From NCBI RefSeq assembly GCF_030643805.1, contig NZ_CP094656.1, forward strand, positions 4,091,899 through 4,155,898: a DNA stretch of 64,000 nt. The letters are read 5' to 3'. This DNA is from Alkalihalobacillus sp. AL-G. GTDB taxonomy: Bacteria; Bacillota; Bacilli; Bacillales; Fictibacillaceae. The translations under genes were made by a program, and so were the position numbers. Under the pieces are notes generated by a model. It saw only the letters and a program-made list of their open reading frames with translations. It ran no database searches and was not told the DNA's origin. Position 1 is the first letter of the stretch; every line of letters begins with the position of its first letter. Positions 18,748 to 27,454 of this stretch are shown one piece after another.

Positions 18748-21069
18748 TTAAGACGCCTCTTGGGTGTATAGGTTTTCTTGAAAGGCAATAAATGTATGCT
18801 GTATCTCACTGACTCCACCAAGCTCTTGTATAGCATCAGAGATTGAATGGTATCTTAATTCTAGTAAACGTGGTAACTTTTCCTGGTCAAGCTCTTCAAA
18901 ACCTGTTTCAACATATTTTGAAAGAACATATTCTAGAAAATCCTTTTCTTTATCATTAATATTCTTAAAAATACTAGACTTTGCCTTAGCTGCTCGTTCT
19001 TCTCTTGAAATAGGTTCGATTGCATAAGATACATATTGAAGGACATCTATAAGATCACTATTTTCAGCCTTAACTAATCTTTGCAATTCAGTAAGCTGAT
19101 CCATTCCATAACCAGCTTCGTCTAGTTTTTCAAGAAATGCTTTTCTAGTTGAAGGATTTGACCAAATCTTTCTCAATTCATCTTCACTTTTGAAAAATTC
19201 TGGTAGTGTTCCGTATAAGTTGTGTAAAAATTCTTCAACAGAAATAGGTTTACCATCCGCACTCCAAAAAGAAGTAGAAATCATATGCTGAAACTCTCGC
19301 TCTTTACCATCTCGCAATCTAACTTTTATTTTTTCCTTTGGCTTTTTGGGCTCATCAGGATCTTCTGGATCTTCATTGCCCCCATCTCCGCCCGGATTCC
19401 CAGGATTTCTCGGGCCTTTTGGGTCTACTGGTTCTGGATCTAGTGGTGGACCATCCCATTCTGGATCACTAAAGTTTTGATAGGCATCAACGAAGTCATA
19501 GATAGTGAAAAATTCTTTCCCATCATATAATCTTGTTCCCCGACCAATAATTTGTTTAAATTCAATCATTCGTTTCACTGGTCGCATTAAGACAATATTA
19601 CGAACATTTCTAGCGTCTACTCCTGTAGAAAGTTTCTTAGAAGTAGTTAAAATAGTGGGTATGGTTTTCTCATTATCCTGAAAGTCTCTTAGATAAAGTT
19701 CCCCTAAAGCTGAGTCTTCTGCGGTTACACGAACACAGTACATTGGATCTTTACTGTCGCTATATTGATTAATTAGATCCCGAACAAGTGCTGCATGAGG
19801 CTGTGAAGCACAAAAAACAATCGTCTTTTCGTTTTGGTTAATTTCTGAAAGAAAGGTTTTGACTCTATATGATTCACGCTCTTTGATTTCGATTACTCTA
19901 TTAAAGTCTTCTTCGGTATATAATTTACCCTCTTCAACTTGCCCTTCTATTACATCGTCATCCGAAACATACATATAATCATCGATTGTAGTTTTGATAC
20001 GTTTCACTTTAAAAGGGGTTAAGAAACCATCATTAATACCTTCTTTTAATGAATATTCATAAATTGGCTTGCCAAAGTATTCATAAGTATCAGCATTATG
20101 TTTTCTCTTAGGTGTTGCAGTTAACCCTAGCTGAACCGCGGGATGAAAATAATCTAATATTTCTCTCCAACTACTCTCATCATTCGCTCCACCACGATGA
20201 CACTCATCGATAATAATTAAATCAAAGTAATCTGGAGGATATTCACCAAAATATGGCTTGTTATCCTTCCCACTCATAAAAGTCTGAAAGATCGTAAAGA
20301 AAATGTTACCGTTTGTTGGCACTCTTCCTTTTTTTCCTATTTCTTTAGGATTAATACGAACCAAAGTATCCTCCGAAAAAGCAGAAAAAGCATTAAACGC
20401 TTGGTCGGCTAAAATATTTCTATCAGCTAAAAACAAGATGCGTGGCCTACGTGACCCATCACGTTTAATATTCCAACGTGTGTGAAAAAGCTTCCATGCA
20501 ATTTGAAAGGCTATAAAAGTTTTTCCTGTACCAGTAGCCAAAGTAAGTAATATACGTTGTTTCTCTTCAGCGATGGCTGTGACTGTTTTATTAATAGCGA
20601 TTTCTTGATAATATCGAGGACTTTTTGTTCCACCTACATCTTCAAATGGAACGGTATTGAACTTATCTCTCCATTCATTTTGATCTGAAAAGATTCTATT
20701 CCATAGCTCATCAGGAGTAGGAAAGGAAGCCACTAACCCTTCATTTCCGTTTTTTATACACATTTCATAAATTTGTTTACCATTACTTGAATATGTATAA
20801 TCTAACTTTAGCTTTAGGGCATAATCTTTGGCTTGGGCCACCCCTTCTCCTACTTCTAATTCATCACTTTTCGCCTCAATAACTGCTAATTTAATGCCTT
20901 TATAAACAAGGATATAGTCAGCTATTACTGGCTTTGCGCGGCCACCTGCTTGAATTTTACCAGCAGTAATATGAAATTCCCGTAATACCTTGGAGCCTTC
21001 GACTGCTCCCCATCCACTTTCATTTAGCTTTGGGTCAATAAGTTCCGCTCTTGTTTCCGCTTCATTCAT
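18748..21069 (-). CDS. hsdR: Type I restriction enzyme, motor/nuclease subunit HsdR (EcoEI-like)
   Basis: ATP-dependent translocase and endonuclease of the type I complex. N-terminal PD-(D/E)XK nuclease: D51 and E65-A-K67 (LAVIEAKSDE). SF2 helicase: Walker A TGTGKT (179-184), DECH box (288-291), and motif VI IGRGTRLYDG. A Pro/Gly/Asp-rich linker near residue 550 (PGNPGGDGGNEDPEDPDEP) joins a helical C-terminal domain of the EcoEI_R_C kind. 773 residues is the short HsdR class. Starts 12 bp after hsdS with AAGGAGG upstream. Confidence 0.93.
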   Translation of the reverse strand: MNEAETRAELIDPKLNESGWGAVEGSKVLREFHITAGKIQAGGRAKPVIADYILVYKGIKLAVIEAKSDELEVGEGVAQAKDYALKLKLDYTYSSNGKQIYEMCIKNGNEGLVASFPTPDELWNRIFSDQNEWRDKFNTVPFEDVGGTKSPRYYQEIAINKTVTAIAEEKQRILLTLATGTGKTFIAFQIAWKLFHTRWNIKRDGSRRPRILFLADRNILADQAFNAFSAFSEDTLVRINPKEIGKKGRVPTNGNIFFTIFQTFMSGKDNKPYFGEYPPDYFDLIIIDECHRGGANDESSWREILDYFHPAVQLGLTATPKRKHNADTYEYFGKPIYEYSLKEGINDGFLTPFKVKRIKTTIDDYMYVSDDDVIEGQVEEGKLYTEEDFNRVIEIKERESYRVKTFLSEINQNEKTIVFCASQPHAALVRDLINQYSDSKDPMYCVRVTAEDSALGELYLRDFQDNEKTIPTILTTSKKLSTGVDARNVRNIVLMRPVKRMIEFKQIIGRGTRLYDGKEFFTIYDFVDAYQNFSDPEWDGPPLDPEPVDPKGPRNPGNPGGDGGNEDPEDPDEPKKPKEKIKVRLRDGKEREFQHMISTSFWSADGKPISVEEFLHNLYGTLPEFFKSEDELRKIWSNPSTRKAFLEKLDEAGYGMDQLTELQRLVKAENSDLIDVLQYVSYAIEPISREERAAKAKSSIFKNINDKEKDFLEYVLSKYVETGFEELDQEKLPRLLELRYHSISDAIQELGGVSEIQHTFIAFQENLYTQEAS

Positions 21070-21081
21070 TTATAAACCTCC

Positions 21082-22293
21082 TTAGAGTTCCCCATTAAAC
21101 GCTTTATTCAAAATTGATTTTTTTAGATCGTCTAAGTTAGTTAGTTTTTGTTGATATATAGCTTCGAGCCTTTGGGTCTCTGCCAAAAAAGAATTTAGTT
21201 TTTTTACGATACTTCGTTGCTCAGTTAGAGAAGGTAGATTCAACTGTAACTTCTTTGAATCAGGAACTCTCATATGCAGAACAGTAGATCCTGAAGCAAG
21301 TGATTGTATTTGTTGTTGCACATCTTTGGATTGAAATGCATACAATAAGTAATTATTATCTAAAATAGAAGTATCAACTCTATAGGAAACTATACGCTGG
21401 CCTAAAAACACATGGTCATCAGTTTGAATTATACCCACTTCACCTAGAGGGGCCTCTCGGGTCAATAAAACATCACCCTGTCTTGGGACCTGACGTCGGG
21501 TCCAAAGATTAAATGTATCTTGAGTTACAAATTTCACGGAATTCAGGTTTATTTTACCATTTTTCACGTTAGAAGTCCTGATCATTTTGTATGGTGTTGG
21601 TTCTTGGACTGTTGGAGCCGTTTTATTAATGCAATCTATAATAGATTCACATACTTCCTCAATGGAAACTCTCCTCCATCCGTTTTCTTTTTTAGCAAAC
21701 ACTCCCTGCAAATATGAATCAAAAAGACTACTAGCATTCTCATAACTTTTTTCAGTTCTATTTTTCGCTTTATCTAAAGCTTCAAAAGTTTTTGATAAAA
21801 GACTAACTATTCTTTGTTGCTCCTTAAGGTCGGGAAATCTTACTTTTATCTTTTTAAGTTTCTCCTTATTTAATGTTTTTCCTTTTACTTTCACATCACC
21901 TTCGGCTGCAGCACCCCAATCAAAATAAGTTAAAAAATAATAAAGATAGTCTTTTGATAATTCATTTTCACTTTTAATAGTTAAAGCAGCTATAGCCTCA
22001 TTTGTATATAAATCCCTCCCTGCAAAAGCAAGCCTTCCTAGTGTTAGCTTAAAGCTAACAAGCAGAGTTTCCTCTTTTACAATCTTTGATACTTTCGCCC
22101 CTTCTTCTGAAAGGTATTCTTTACTCTCTGATACAATCTTTCCATGAGCATTTGATAAATCAGCAATAGAAAGCCAAACATTTTTGGTTGTTTTATTCTG
22201 GTCCCAAAACTTTTTATTACCTCTTAAAGGTGTCTTTCCTAGTTGAATATCACAAACATCACCTAACTTTTTTTCTTGCCATTCTTTCTTCAT
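21082..22293 (-). CDS. hsdS: Type I specificity subunit HsdS
   Basis: 403 residues with two target-recognition domains, each followed by a conserved helix that spaces the half-sites. TRD1 covers ~1-150 (KLGDVCDIQLGKTPLRG ... LKEQQRIVSLLSKTFEALDKA); TRD2 covers ~205-380 (WRRVSIEEVCESIIDCINKTAP ... LTEQRSIVKKLNSFLAE). It dictates the bipartite DNA site of both methylation and cleavage. Its start codon overlaps the hsdM stop (ATGA). The recognition sequence cannot be predicted from sequence alone. Confidence 0.93.
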   Translation of the reverse strand: MKKEWQEKKLGDVCDIQLGKTPLRGNKKFWDQNKTTKNVWLSIADLSNAHGKIVSESKEYLSEEGAKVSKIVKEETLLVSFKLTLGRLAFAGRDLYTNEAIAALTIKSENELSKDYLYYFLTYFDWGAAAEGDVKVKGKTLNKEKLKKIKVRFPDLKEQQRIVSLLSKTFEALDKAKNRTEKSYENASSLFDSYLQGVFAKKENGWRRVSIEEVCESIIDCINKTAPTVQEPTPYKMIRTSNVKNGKINLNSVKFVTQDTFNLWTRRQVPRQGDVLLTREAPLGEVGIIQTDDHVFLGQRIVSYRVDTSILDNNYLLYAFQSKDVQQQIQSLASGSTVLHMRVPDSKKLQLNLPSLTEQRSIVKKLNSFLAETQRLEAIYQQKLTNLDDLKKSILNKAFNGEL

Positions 22294-23750
22294 AGTAACC
22301 CCCTGATAGCATTTAAAATTTCTGCACTTTCTTCATCATGGGTCTCAATATCTTCTAATATTGCTTCTGGATCACGAAGTACTATTCCATCATTTCTGTT
22401 TGGATTCCTAACTGATAAATCATAAGTAGTCGTATCTAAGTCATCAATATTCATCATCCAAGAGTTAATTGACTCACCTTTAGATTTTTGCAACTCAATA
22501 AATTCCTTTAGATCATTTTCATTTAAAGGATTAGTTTTCCCTAAATTTCTCTCCAAGTTTAATTGATAATACCAAATATTTTGTGTTGGTTTGCCTTTTT
22601 CAAAAAATAATACAACAGTCTGTACCCCAGCTCCTACAAAAGTATTTTTAGGCAAATCCAATATAGTATGTAAATCACAGGTCTCTAATAACTGTTTGCG
22701 CAAATTTATTGAAGCATTGTCAGCGTTTGAAAGGAAGGTATTTTTAATAACTATGCCTGCACGCCCACCTGCTTTTAGGTTCTTAATAAAATGCTGTAAA
22801 AATAAAGAAGCTGTTTCACCGGTTTTTATTGGAAAATTCTGTTGAACTTCTGCTCGTTCTTTACCTCCAAATGGAGGATTCGCCAGAATAATATCATATC
22901 TTTCATTTTCTTGAATATCAGCTATATTTTCACTTAAAGTGTTTGTATGAATAATATTAGGTGCTTCAATGCCATGCAGAATCATGTTCATAATACCAAT
23001 AACATATGCTAGAGACTTTTTCTCTTTACCATAAAAACTCTTCTTCTGTAAAATTCCCATCTCTTTTGTACTTAAATTTTTACTATTCTTTAAGTAATCA
23101 AAAGCTTCAACCAAGAAGCCTGCAGATCCTGAAGCTCCGTCGTAAATCTTATCTCCTATTTTGGGATCTACTACCTTTACTATTGTTCTAATAAGTGGAC
23201 GTGGCGTGTAATATTCGCCTCCGTTTCTACCTGCATTTCCCATGTTTTTTATTTTATCTTCATATAAATGTGACATTTCATGCTTTTCGACGTGTGATCG
23301 AAACCTTAATTCATCTACTAAATTGATTACCTCCCTTAGGTTGTAACCACTTTGGATCTTATTGTTAAGTTCAGAAAAGATCTCACCTATTTTATATTCA
23401 ATCGTGTCAGCATTTGTAGCATCTAGTTTAAACTTTTTTAGGTACGGGAATAGTTTATTATTCACGAAGTCTTTCAAATCGTCTCCAGTAAGAGCTTTAT
23501 GGTGATCTAATTTACCACTTTCGTCTTTTGGCGCTGCCCATACTTCCCACTTAAATTCAGGTTTAATAATTTCTTTATATGAGTGAGCAGATAATTCAGC
23601 CATTGTTTTTTTATCCCTTTCAAGATCGTCTAAATATTTAAGAAAAAGAATCCAAGAAGTTTGCTCTATGTAATCTAATTCGCTACCACATCCTGCGTCT
23701 TTCCAAAGTACATCATCTATATTTTTAAAAGTCTGTTCAAACACTATCAT
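22290..23750 (-). CDS. hsdM: Type I DNA adenine methyltransferase HsdM
   Basis: N6-adenine methylase subunit, 486 residues. N-terminal helical domain, GEYYTPR (178-184), SAM motif DGASGSAGF (204-212) and catalytic NPPF (291-294) are all present. GGAGGATGA is positioned just before the ATG. First gene of hsdM-hsdS-hsdR, which looks fully intact, in contrast to the decayed methylase/specificity gene at 9636-12963. Confidence 0.95.
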   Translation of the reverse strand: MIVFEQTFKNIDDVLWKDAGCGSELDYIEQTSWILFLKYLDDLERDKKTMAELSAHSYKEIIKPEFKWEVWAAPKDESGKLDHHKALTGDDLKDFVNNKLFPYLKKFKLDATNADTIEYKIGEIFSELNNKIQSGYNLREVINLVDELRFRSHVEKHEMSHLYEDKIKNMGNAGRNGGEYYTPRPLIRTIVKVVDPKIGDKIYDGASGSAGFLVEAFDYLKNSKNLSTKEMGILQKKSFYGKEKKSLAYVIGIMNMILHGIEAPNIIHTNTLSENIADIQENERYDIILANPPFGGKERAEVQQNFPIKTGETASLFLQHFIKNLKAGGRAGIVIKNTFLSNADNASINLRKQLLETCDLHTILDLPKNTFVGAGVQTVVLFFEKGKPTQNIWYYQLNLERNLGKTNPLNENDLKEFIELQKSKGESINSWMMNIDDLDTTTYDLSVRNPNRNDGIVLRDPEAILEDIETHDEESAEILNAIRGLL

Positions 23751-23837
23751 TCATCCTCCAAGTCTTTTGGTTCCGTGTCTATTAGAATTTACTTATAATC
23801 CTTTATAGCTCGTCCATTTATACTATTTTATTATACA

Positions 23838-24100
23838 ACAATTGTAAGAAGCTTACCAAAAAGTCTTTATTTAAGTACTTAAGCTCTTCAACATCCCTAT
23901 TAAAACAAGTAGCCCAATTAAAAAAGACCTTTCTAATTCGTGACCTAATTACAGAATTAGATTGGAACGAAATACAGCTTACTGTTAGAAAAAATTTAGG
24001 CAGAATGGTGATGCAATCTGTGCTTAATGAGACGGACTTTACGAGTGTTATACCTGATGGAAAAGACTCACAAGGAGTACAATGGTATAGAAAAAAGTAG
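23838..24100 (+). pseudogene. DUF1413-like gene remnant
   Basis: A plus-strand frame without a start codon reads QLKKTFLIRDLITELDWNEI, then VRKNLGRMVMQSVL and ends DGKDSQGVQWYRKK. The layout (DL..W..L...R..LGR...YRKK) resembles small DUF1413-type proteins. The N-terminus is missing and there is no ribosome site, so it is taken as a remnant. It is the only plus-strand coding trace between hsdM and the PRTase gene. Confidence 0.35.
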
Positions 24101-24112
24101 TTATGTAATAAA

Positions 24113-24162
24113 AGAGGCACTATAATATACCCGTTAACCAAGTATTTATAGTGCCCCTTTCC
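24113..24162 (-). terminator. Terminator of the dprA-like/PRTase operon
   Basis: GGCACTATAA / TTATAGTGCC 10-bp perfect stem, with TCTTTTATT on the minus strand. It lies 30 bp past the PRTase stop and could also work on the plus strand (CCCTTT). Confidence 0.65.
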
Positions 24163-24186
24163 AGGACTTATTATTAAGTTAAAAAG

Positions 24187-25296
24187 TTACCCTTTAATAA
24201 TCTCATAGATTTCATTTACTACCTCTGAGGATTTTTCATTTGCTTTCCCTCTGATAAGTTCTCTACTGTTAATAGAATATTGGAAGCCAGGTTTATATAC
24301 GTTACCATTTATCGTTACATCTTCTTTTTGGTACAGACTTCTGAAACTTCCAATTGCTATCAATATAATTTCACTTACTCCCTCGTTAATAAGTAAATTT
24401 CTAACACATTCAAATGAAGCACCATTGGTAACATAGTCATCAAGAACACATATCTTACTATTTTTTAATTTACCTTTGTATTTTGGATTTAATTGAATAG
24501 TGTCAAGGTGTCTTGTACAACCTTGTCTTATCCTTTCTAATTTATCAATGGACGTTGACTTTTTTGCAGGAGTATGGCGTATAAAAAGTTCCTGACTTCT
24601 TCTATTATTTAATAAATACCTAGTCTGTTTCACTAAATCGTAAACAAAATTATCATTTTTTCCAGAAGATGATGGAACACTCATCCAATAATCAACATCT
24701 TTAAATTCATCCATACCTGTTATAATTGTTAAGTAATGGAAATAAACTGCATATTGATATGTATTGGAACCAAATTTCAAAGTTTTCATATATCTTTGTA
24801 TCATTTCATTTTCATTTTTCACTGCAAAAAATTTATTTGCATTGGAAACAGCTATCAATCTAGTTTTTTCATTAACACTAAAATCATAAAATAATTCTGT
24901 TTCTAGCCTTAAGATATCTATACATTTGACAACTTGGCCAACGCTGTTTAGCTTAAACCCATACTTATCAATATTCTCTTCAACGTCAATCCAAGTGGGG
25001 TTAATTAACAATAACTTGTTGTTTGCTGCAATATATATGTCTTGATCTACTGAACCCAGAAACATAAAATTTTTGTTATCTTCAATTATTTTCCTTGATA
25101 ACTTACCTCTGTTACCAAACTTAATGTTTTCTAAGTTGTTTTCGACTAGAATTTCCTTATACTTTTCTTTGGTTCGACTAACAATATAGATTTGAATTTC
25201 TTTACCTTTTATTAAGTTGACTAAGTCAAACATCTCTGGTCGAATACTGTAATCAACATCAAAGAAAACACTCCTTGATATAAGTAAGTTAAACAC
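24187..25296 (-). CDS. HAD-like / phosphoribosyltransferase fusion protein
   Basis: 369 residues with two domains. The N-terminus (~1-105) looks like a HAD hydrolase: FFDVD (D13, D15), S40 in IYIVSRT, K65/K69, and D84 in FLGSVDQD. The C-terminus (~200-345) is a type I phosphoribosyltransferase with PRPP loop VLDDYVTNGAS (284-294), similar to ComF-like enzymes. GTG start, with GGGAGGG inside the end of the upstream gene, 2 nt after its stop: tight translational coupling. Pairing with a DprA/SLOG protein suggests a nucleotide-based conflict system rather than salvage. That role is inferred; the domains are read from motifs. Confidence 0.65.
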   Translation of the reverse strand: MFNLLISRSVFFDVDYSIRPEMFDLVNLIKGKEIQIYIVSRTKEKYKEILVENNLENIKFGNRGKLSRKIIEDNKNFMFLGSVDQDIYIAANNKLLLINPTWIDVEENIDKYGFKLNSVGQVVKCIDILRLETELFYDFSVNEKTRLIAVSNANKFFAVKNENEMIQRYMKTLKFGSNTYQYAVYFHYLTIITGMDEFKDVDYWMSVPSSSGKNDNFVYDLVKQTRYLLNNRRSQELFIRHTPAKKSTSIDKLERIRQGCTRHLDTIQLNPKYKGKLKNSKICVLDDYVTNGASFECVRNLLINEGVSEIILIAIGSFRSLYQKEDVTINGNVYKPGFQYSINSRELIRGKANEKSSEVVNEIYEIIKG

Positions 25297-25298
25297 CT

Positions 25299-26168
25299 TT
25301 ATCCCTCCCTTTTGAAAAATTCTTTAGCATCAAACTTTTTTATGTAATTTATTACGTCATCATTTAGTAAAGACGGATCATAATAAATTGCTTTATTTTG
25401 TTCATAGCCTTGACGTACTGTGTTTAAAGTTCCACTTTTTATAGATGCTTCTATAATCAAAATATCATCACTAATCTTGGCAACAAATGAATTTCTCTCT
25501 AAAAAATGCGATTTAAAGGTGTTTTCAAATGGTCCCAAGCGTGTGATTAATAACCCTTTATTTTCAACAATTTCGTCTGCTAAGCTTTTATTTTCAGCCG
25601 GATATATTTTCTCAAAGGAAGTTGGTAAGACGGCGATTGTATATCCCTTACTATCTATTGTTTCTCTATGTACTATAGTATCTATTCCCTTTGCTAATCC
25701 ACTAACAGTAGCCCAACCTTCATTTATATATTGTCTTACGTATTTTCTAGTCTGGTTTTCTCCTTTTTCTGTTGAATCTCTAGTTCCAATAATTGCAGCT
25801 TTTTTTAATGAACTATTTAGAAGGTCTACATTTCCATAACAGTATAAAAATAAAGGCTTTTTATCAGGCGGAAAAATATGTTCAGGGTAATCTTGATCAA
25901 ATTTAAAAAATACCTTGATACCTTTTCTCTTGTATTCGCGCATCTTTTCTTTGAATTCCTCAGAAAATTTTATGAGTACACGAACATCTTCTGATAATTC
26001 TATCTCTTTTTTAGTGTAGCTATCAAAGTACTTGTTATAGAAAGCATAGTTTTTATCAAATATGGATTTCATTATACTTTTTTCGTCTTCATATTTATAA
26101 AAAGTTTCTAATGTCTTATCAGAAAAACCAAACTGCTTTAAAAGCAACAGAGTATTTTTTATATTCAA
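25299..26168 (-). CDS. DprA/Smf-like (SLOG) DNA-processing family protein
   Basis: 289 residues with the DprA Rossmann fold: AIIGTRDST (125-133), TVSGLAKGIDTIVHRETID (154-172), and LIIEASIKSGTLNT (237-250). The N-terminal ~100 residues are a divergent helical domain, and no C-terminal winged helix of housekeeping DprA is evident. Start TTG with GGGGGGA upstream. A chromosomal DprA normally sits beside topA; this copy, in an AT-rich island and coupled to a PRTase, is more likely an accessory immune or DNA-sensing protein. Confidence 0.75.
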   Translation of the reverse strand: MNIKNTLLLLKQFGFSDKTLETFYKYEDEKSIMKSIFDKNYAFYNKYFDSYTKKEIELSEDVRVLIKFSEEFKEKMREYKRKGIKVFFKFDQDYPEHIFPPDKKPLFLYCYGNVDLLNSSLKKAAIIGTRDSTEKGENQTRKYVRQYINEGWATVSGLAKGIDTIVHRETIDSKGYTIAVLPTSFEKIYPAENKSLADEIVENKGLLITRLGPFENTFKSHFLERNSFVAKISDDILIIEASIKSGTLNTVRQGYEQNKAIYYDPSLLNDDVINYIKKFDAKEFFKREG

Positions 26169-26279
26169 CGCTGTCCCCCCTTAGCCAACCGCTTTAGGAT
26201 AATTTAAGCTTCTGTTTAATTTTAGCATAAATAACCAATTTGTTCCTAGATTCATGTTAAGTTTTTATCGATCACTCTT

Positions 26280-26362
26280 TTGACTGAGTTCTCATTTTTC
26301 TCTATAATTTTAGTAGTGTTTAATTTTGGGTGTGAGCTATTATGCTTGCACCTCTTTTTTTT
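26280..26362 (+). ncRNA. Possible ~50-nt transcript: consensus promoter directly followed by a terminator
   Basis: TTGACT (26280-26285), 17-bp spacer, TATAAT (26303-26308), then from about 26315 a short segment ending in a 9-bp stem GGTGTGAGC / GCTTGCACC with 6-nt loop (26329-26352) and TCTTTTTTTT. All nine pairs form (two G-U). No open frame lies between promoter and terminator. This could be a tiny sRNA or an attenuator whose downstream genes were lost. Confidence 0.45.
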
Positions 26363-26415
26363 ATCTCTGTTCCTGGTTAATCTAAAGAAATTGGATGACC
26401 AGCTTTTATTAAAAA

Positions 26416-26585
26416 TGTTTCTTTACATCAGCTAACCTGTCTGTTTCTAGATAGTCCAAATAAGCATTGGCTACCTCTTCAATTAACCTCCTTTTCATTC
26501 CAACTTCGGGTCCAACATATACCCCATTAACATGTTTAGCCATATCGTTACTAACAATTCCCCAATCATACTTAGGGGATTATAT
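26416..26585 (-). pseudogene. Unrecognised gene fragment next to rlmH
   Basis: A minus-strand frame reads PKYDWGIVSNDMAKHVNGVY, then VGPEVGMKRRLIEEVANAYL and ends ETDRLADVKKHF. It has coding character but a stop just upstream and no start signal, so it is a C-terminal fragment. Family unknown. It is the first sequence after the rlmH stop and probably belongs to the island edge. Confidence 0.35.
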
Positions 26586-26603
26586 TTTAAAGAAAACCGC
26601 TAC

Positions 26604-27083
26604 CTATTTGTGGTAAGGTGCACCTCTATTAATCCGAAATGCTCGATAAATCTGTTCCATTAAGATCAGTCGCATCAGTTGATGGGGGAAGGTTAGTTTG
26701 GAGAAGGAGAGTTGGGCGTGGGATCGGTTGAGGACGGCTTTGCTTAGTCCTAGGGATCCGCCGATGATGAAGGCGAGTTTCGATTTTCCGTATGTACCAA
26801 GCTGGTCGAGGTTTTGTGCCAGCTGTTCTGAGGTTTGCTGCTTTCCTTCGATTGCGAGTGCAATGACATGAACGTCTTGTCCGATTTTTGCGAGAATCCG
26901 TTCCCCTTCCGCATCCTTCACTTGTTCCATTTCCGTTTCACTCAATTGTTCAGGTGCTTTTTCGTCTGCCACTTCGATAATTTCGACCTTCGCATAGGCT
27001 CCAAGTCGTTTTTGATATTCGGCGATTCCTTGTTTTAAGTATTTCTCTTTCAGTTTTCCGACGGTAATGATTTGTATATTCAC
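26604..27083 (-). CDS. rlmH: 23S rRNA pseudouridine-1915 N3-methyltransferase RlmH
   Basis: SPOUT-class SAM methyltransferase, 159 residues, that modifies pseudouridine 1915 in helix 69 of 23S rRNA. Hallmarks: [11 protein letters not shown] (SAM knot) and C-terminal [18 protein letters not shown] followed by NRGAPYHK. The Staphylococcus homologue (orfX) is the SCCmec target through its last codons; the same 3' end here borders the accessory island. The ATG is preceded by a DnaA-box cluster. Confidence 0.96.
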   Translation of the reverse strand: MNIQIITVGKLKEKYLKQGIAEYQKRLGAYAKVEIIEVADEKAPEQLSETEMEQVKDAEGERILAKIGQDVHVIALAIEGKQQTSEQLAQNLDQLGTYGKSKLAFIIGGSLGLSKAVLNRSHAQLSFSKLTFPHQLMRLILMEQIYRAFRINRGAPYHK

Positions 27084-27084
27084 A

Positions 27085-27220
27085 GGTTGTCCACCTCTAT
27101 AAACACGTTATCCACAAAAGTTATCCACATATGCACAATTTCTATCCACATTCTGTATAGGAACATTAGTTTGACACCATATATATGGCAGGTTTGTTGC
27201 AATATTCACAGGTTGTGGAT
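27085..27220. promoter_or_regulatory. DnaA-box cluster upstream of rlmH
   Basis: Two perfect TTATCCACA boxes (27108-27116, 27121-27129), CTATCCACA (27142-27150), a related TTGTCCACC (27085-27093) and TGTGGATAT (27212-27220); AGTGGATAA follows at 27406-27414. The density equals that of an origin although oriC is 36 kb away. B. subtilis is reported to have extra-origin DnaA clusters, including one near its rlmH homologue (yydA). Confidence 0.7.
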
Positions 27221-27324
27221 ATCTGTTCGTTTTCTGTGAGTTTCTTCATGACAGGTGCGGTTTCATGTTCATCAACGATTACATCAAGCGCTAAATCAAT
27301 ATGTTCTTTACAGCATGGAATCAT
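27166..27324 (-). CDS. CxxH/CxxC small protein (BA_5709 / YyzF family)
   Basis: 52 residues with two metal-binding-like pairs: CCKEH near the N-terminus and CEYCNKP near the C-terminus. This small family is typically found between rlmH and htrC in Bacillaceae, as here. I use the internal ATG at 27324 because AGAGGAAG lies 8 nt upstream; a longer reading to 27378 adds residues not typical of the family. Molecular role unknown. Confidence 0.8.
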   Translation of the reverse strand: MIPCCKEHIDLALDVIVDEHETAPVMKKLTENEQISTTCEYCNKPAIYMVSN

Positions 27325-27424
27325 TCTTTTCACTTCCTCTTGATTAGTATTCACATGCCTTAGTTTAGCATATTTCACCTATTCTACCCGTTGTTGTTGA
27401 TAACCAGTGGATAATTTTCATAAA

Positions 27425-27454
27425 ACAAAAAAAGGAGAGTGGCTATCACTCCCC
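27425..27454 (-). terminator. htrC terminator
   Basis: GGAGAGTG / CACTCCCC stem, followed on the minus strand by TTTTTTTG. It overlaps the last codons of htrC (stop at 27446). Confidence 0.75.

Noticed and set aside
23818..24141. 107-codon minus-strand frame
   Set aside because: It is antisense to the more gene-like DUF1413 remnant and has no family features.
9463..26603. Search for ccr-type serine or tyrosine recombinases in the island
   Set aside because: None seen; the only mobility genes are istA and istB, so I do not call an SCC or ICE.
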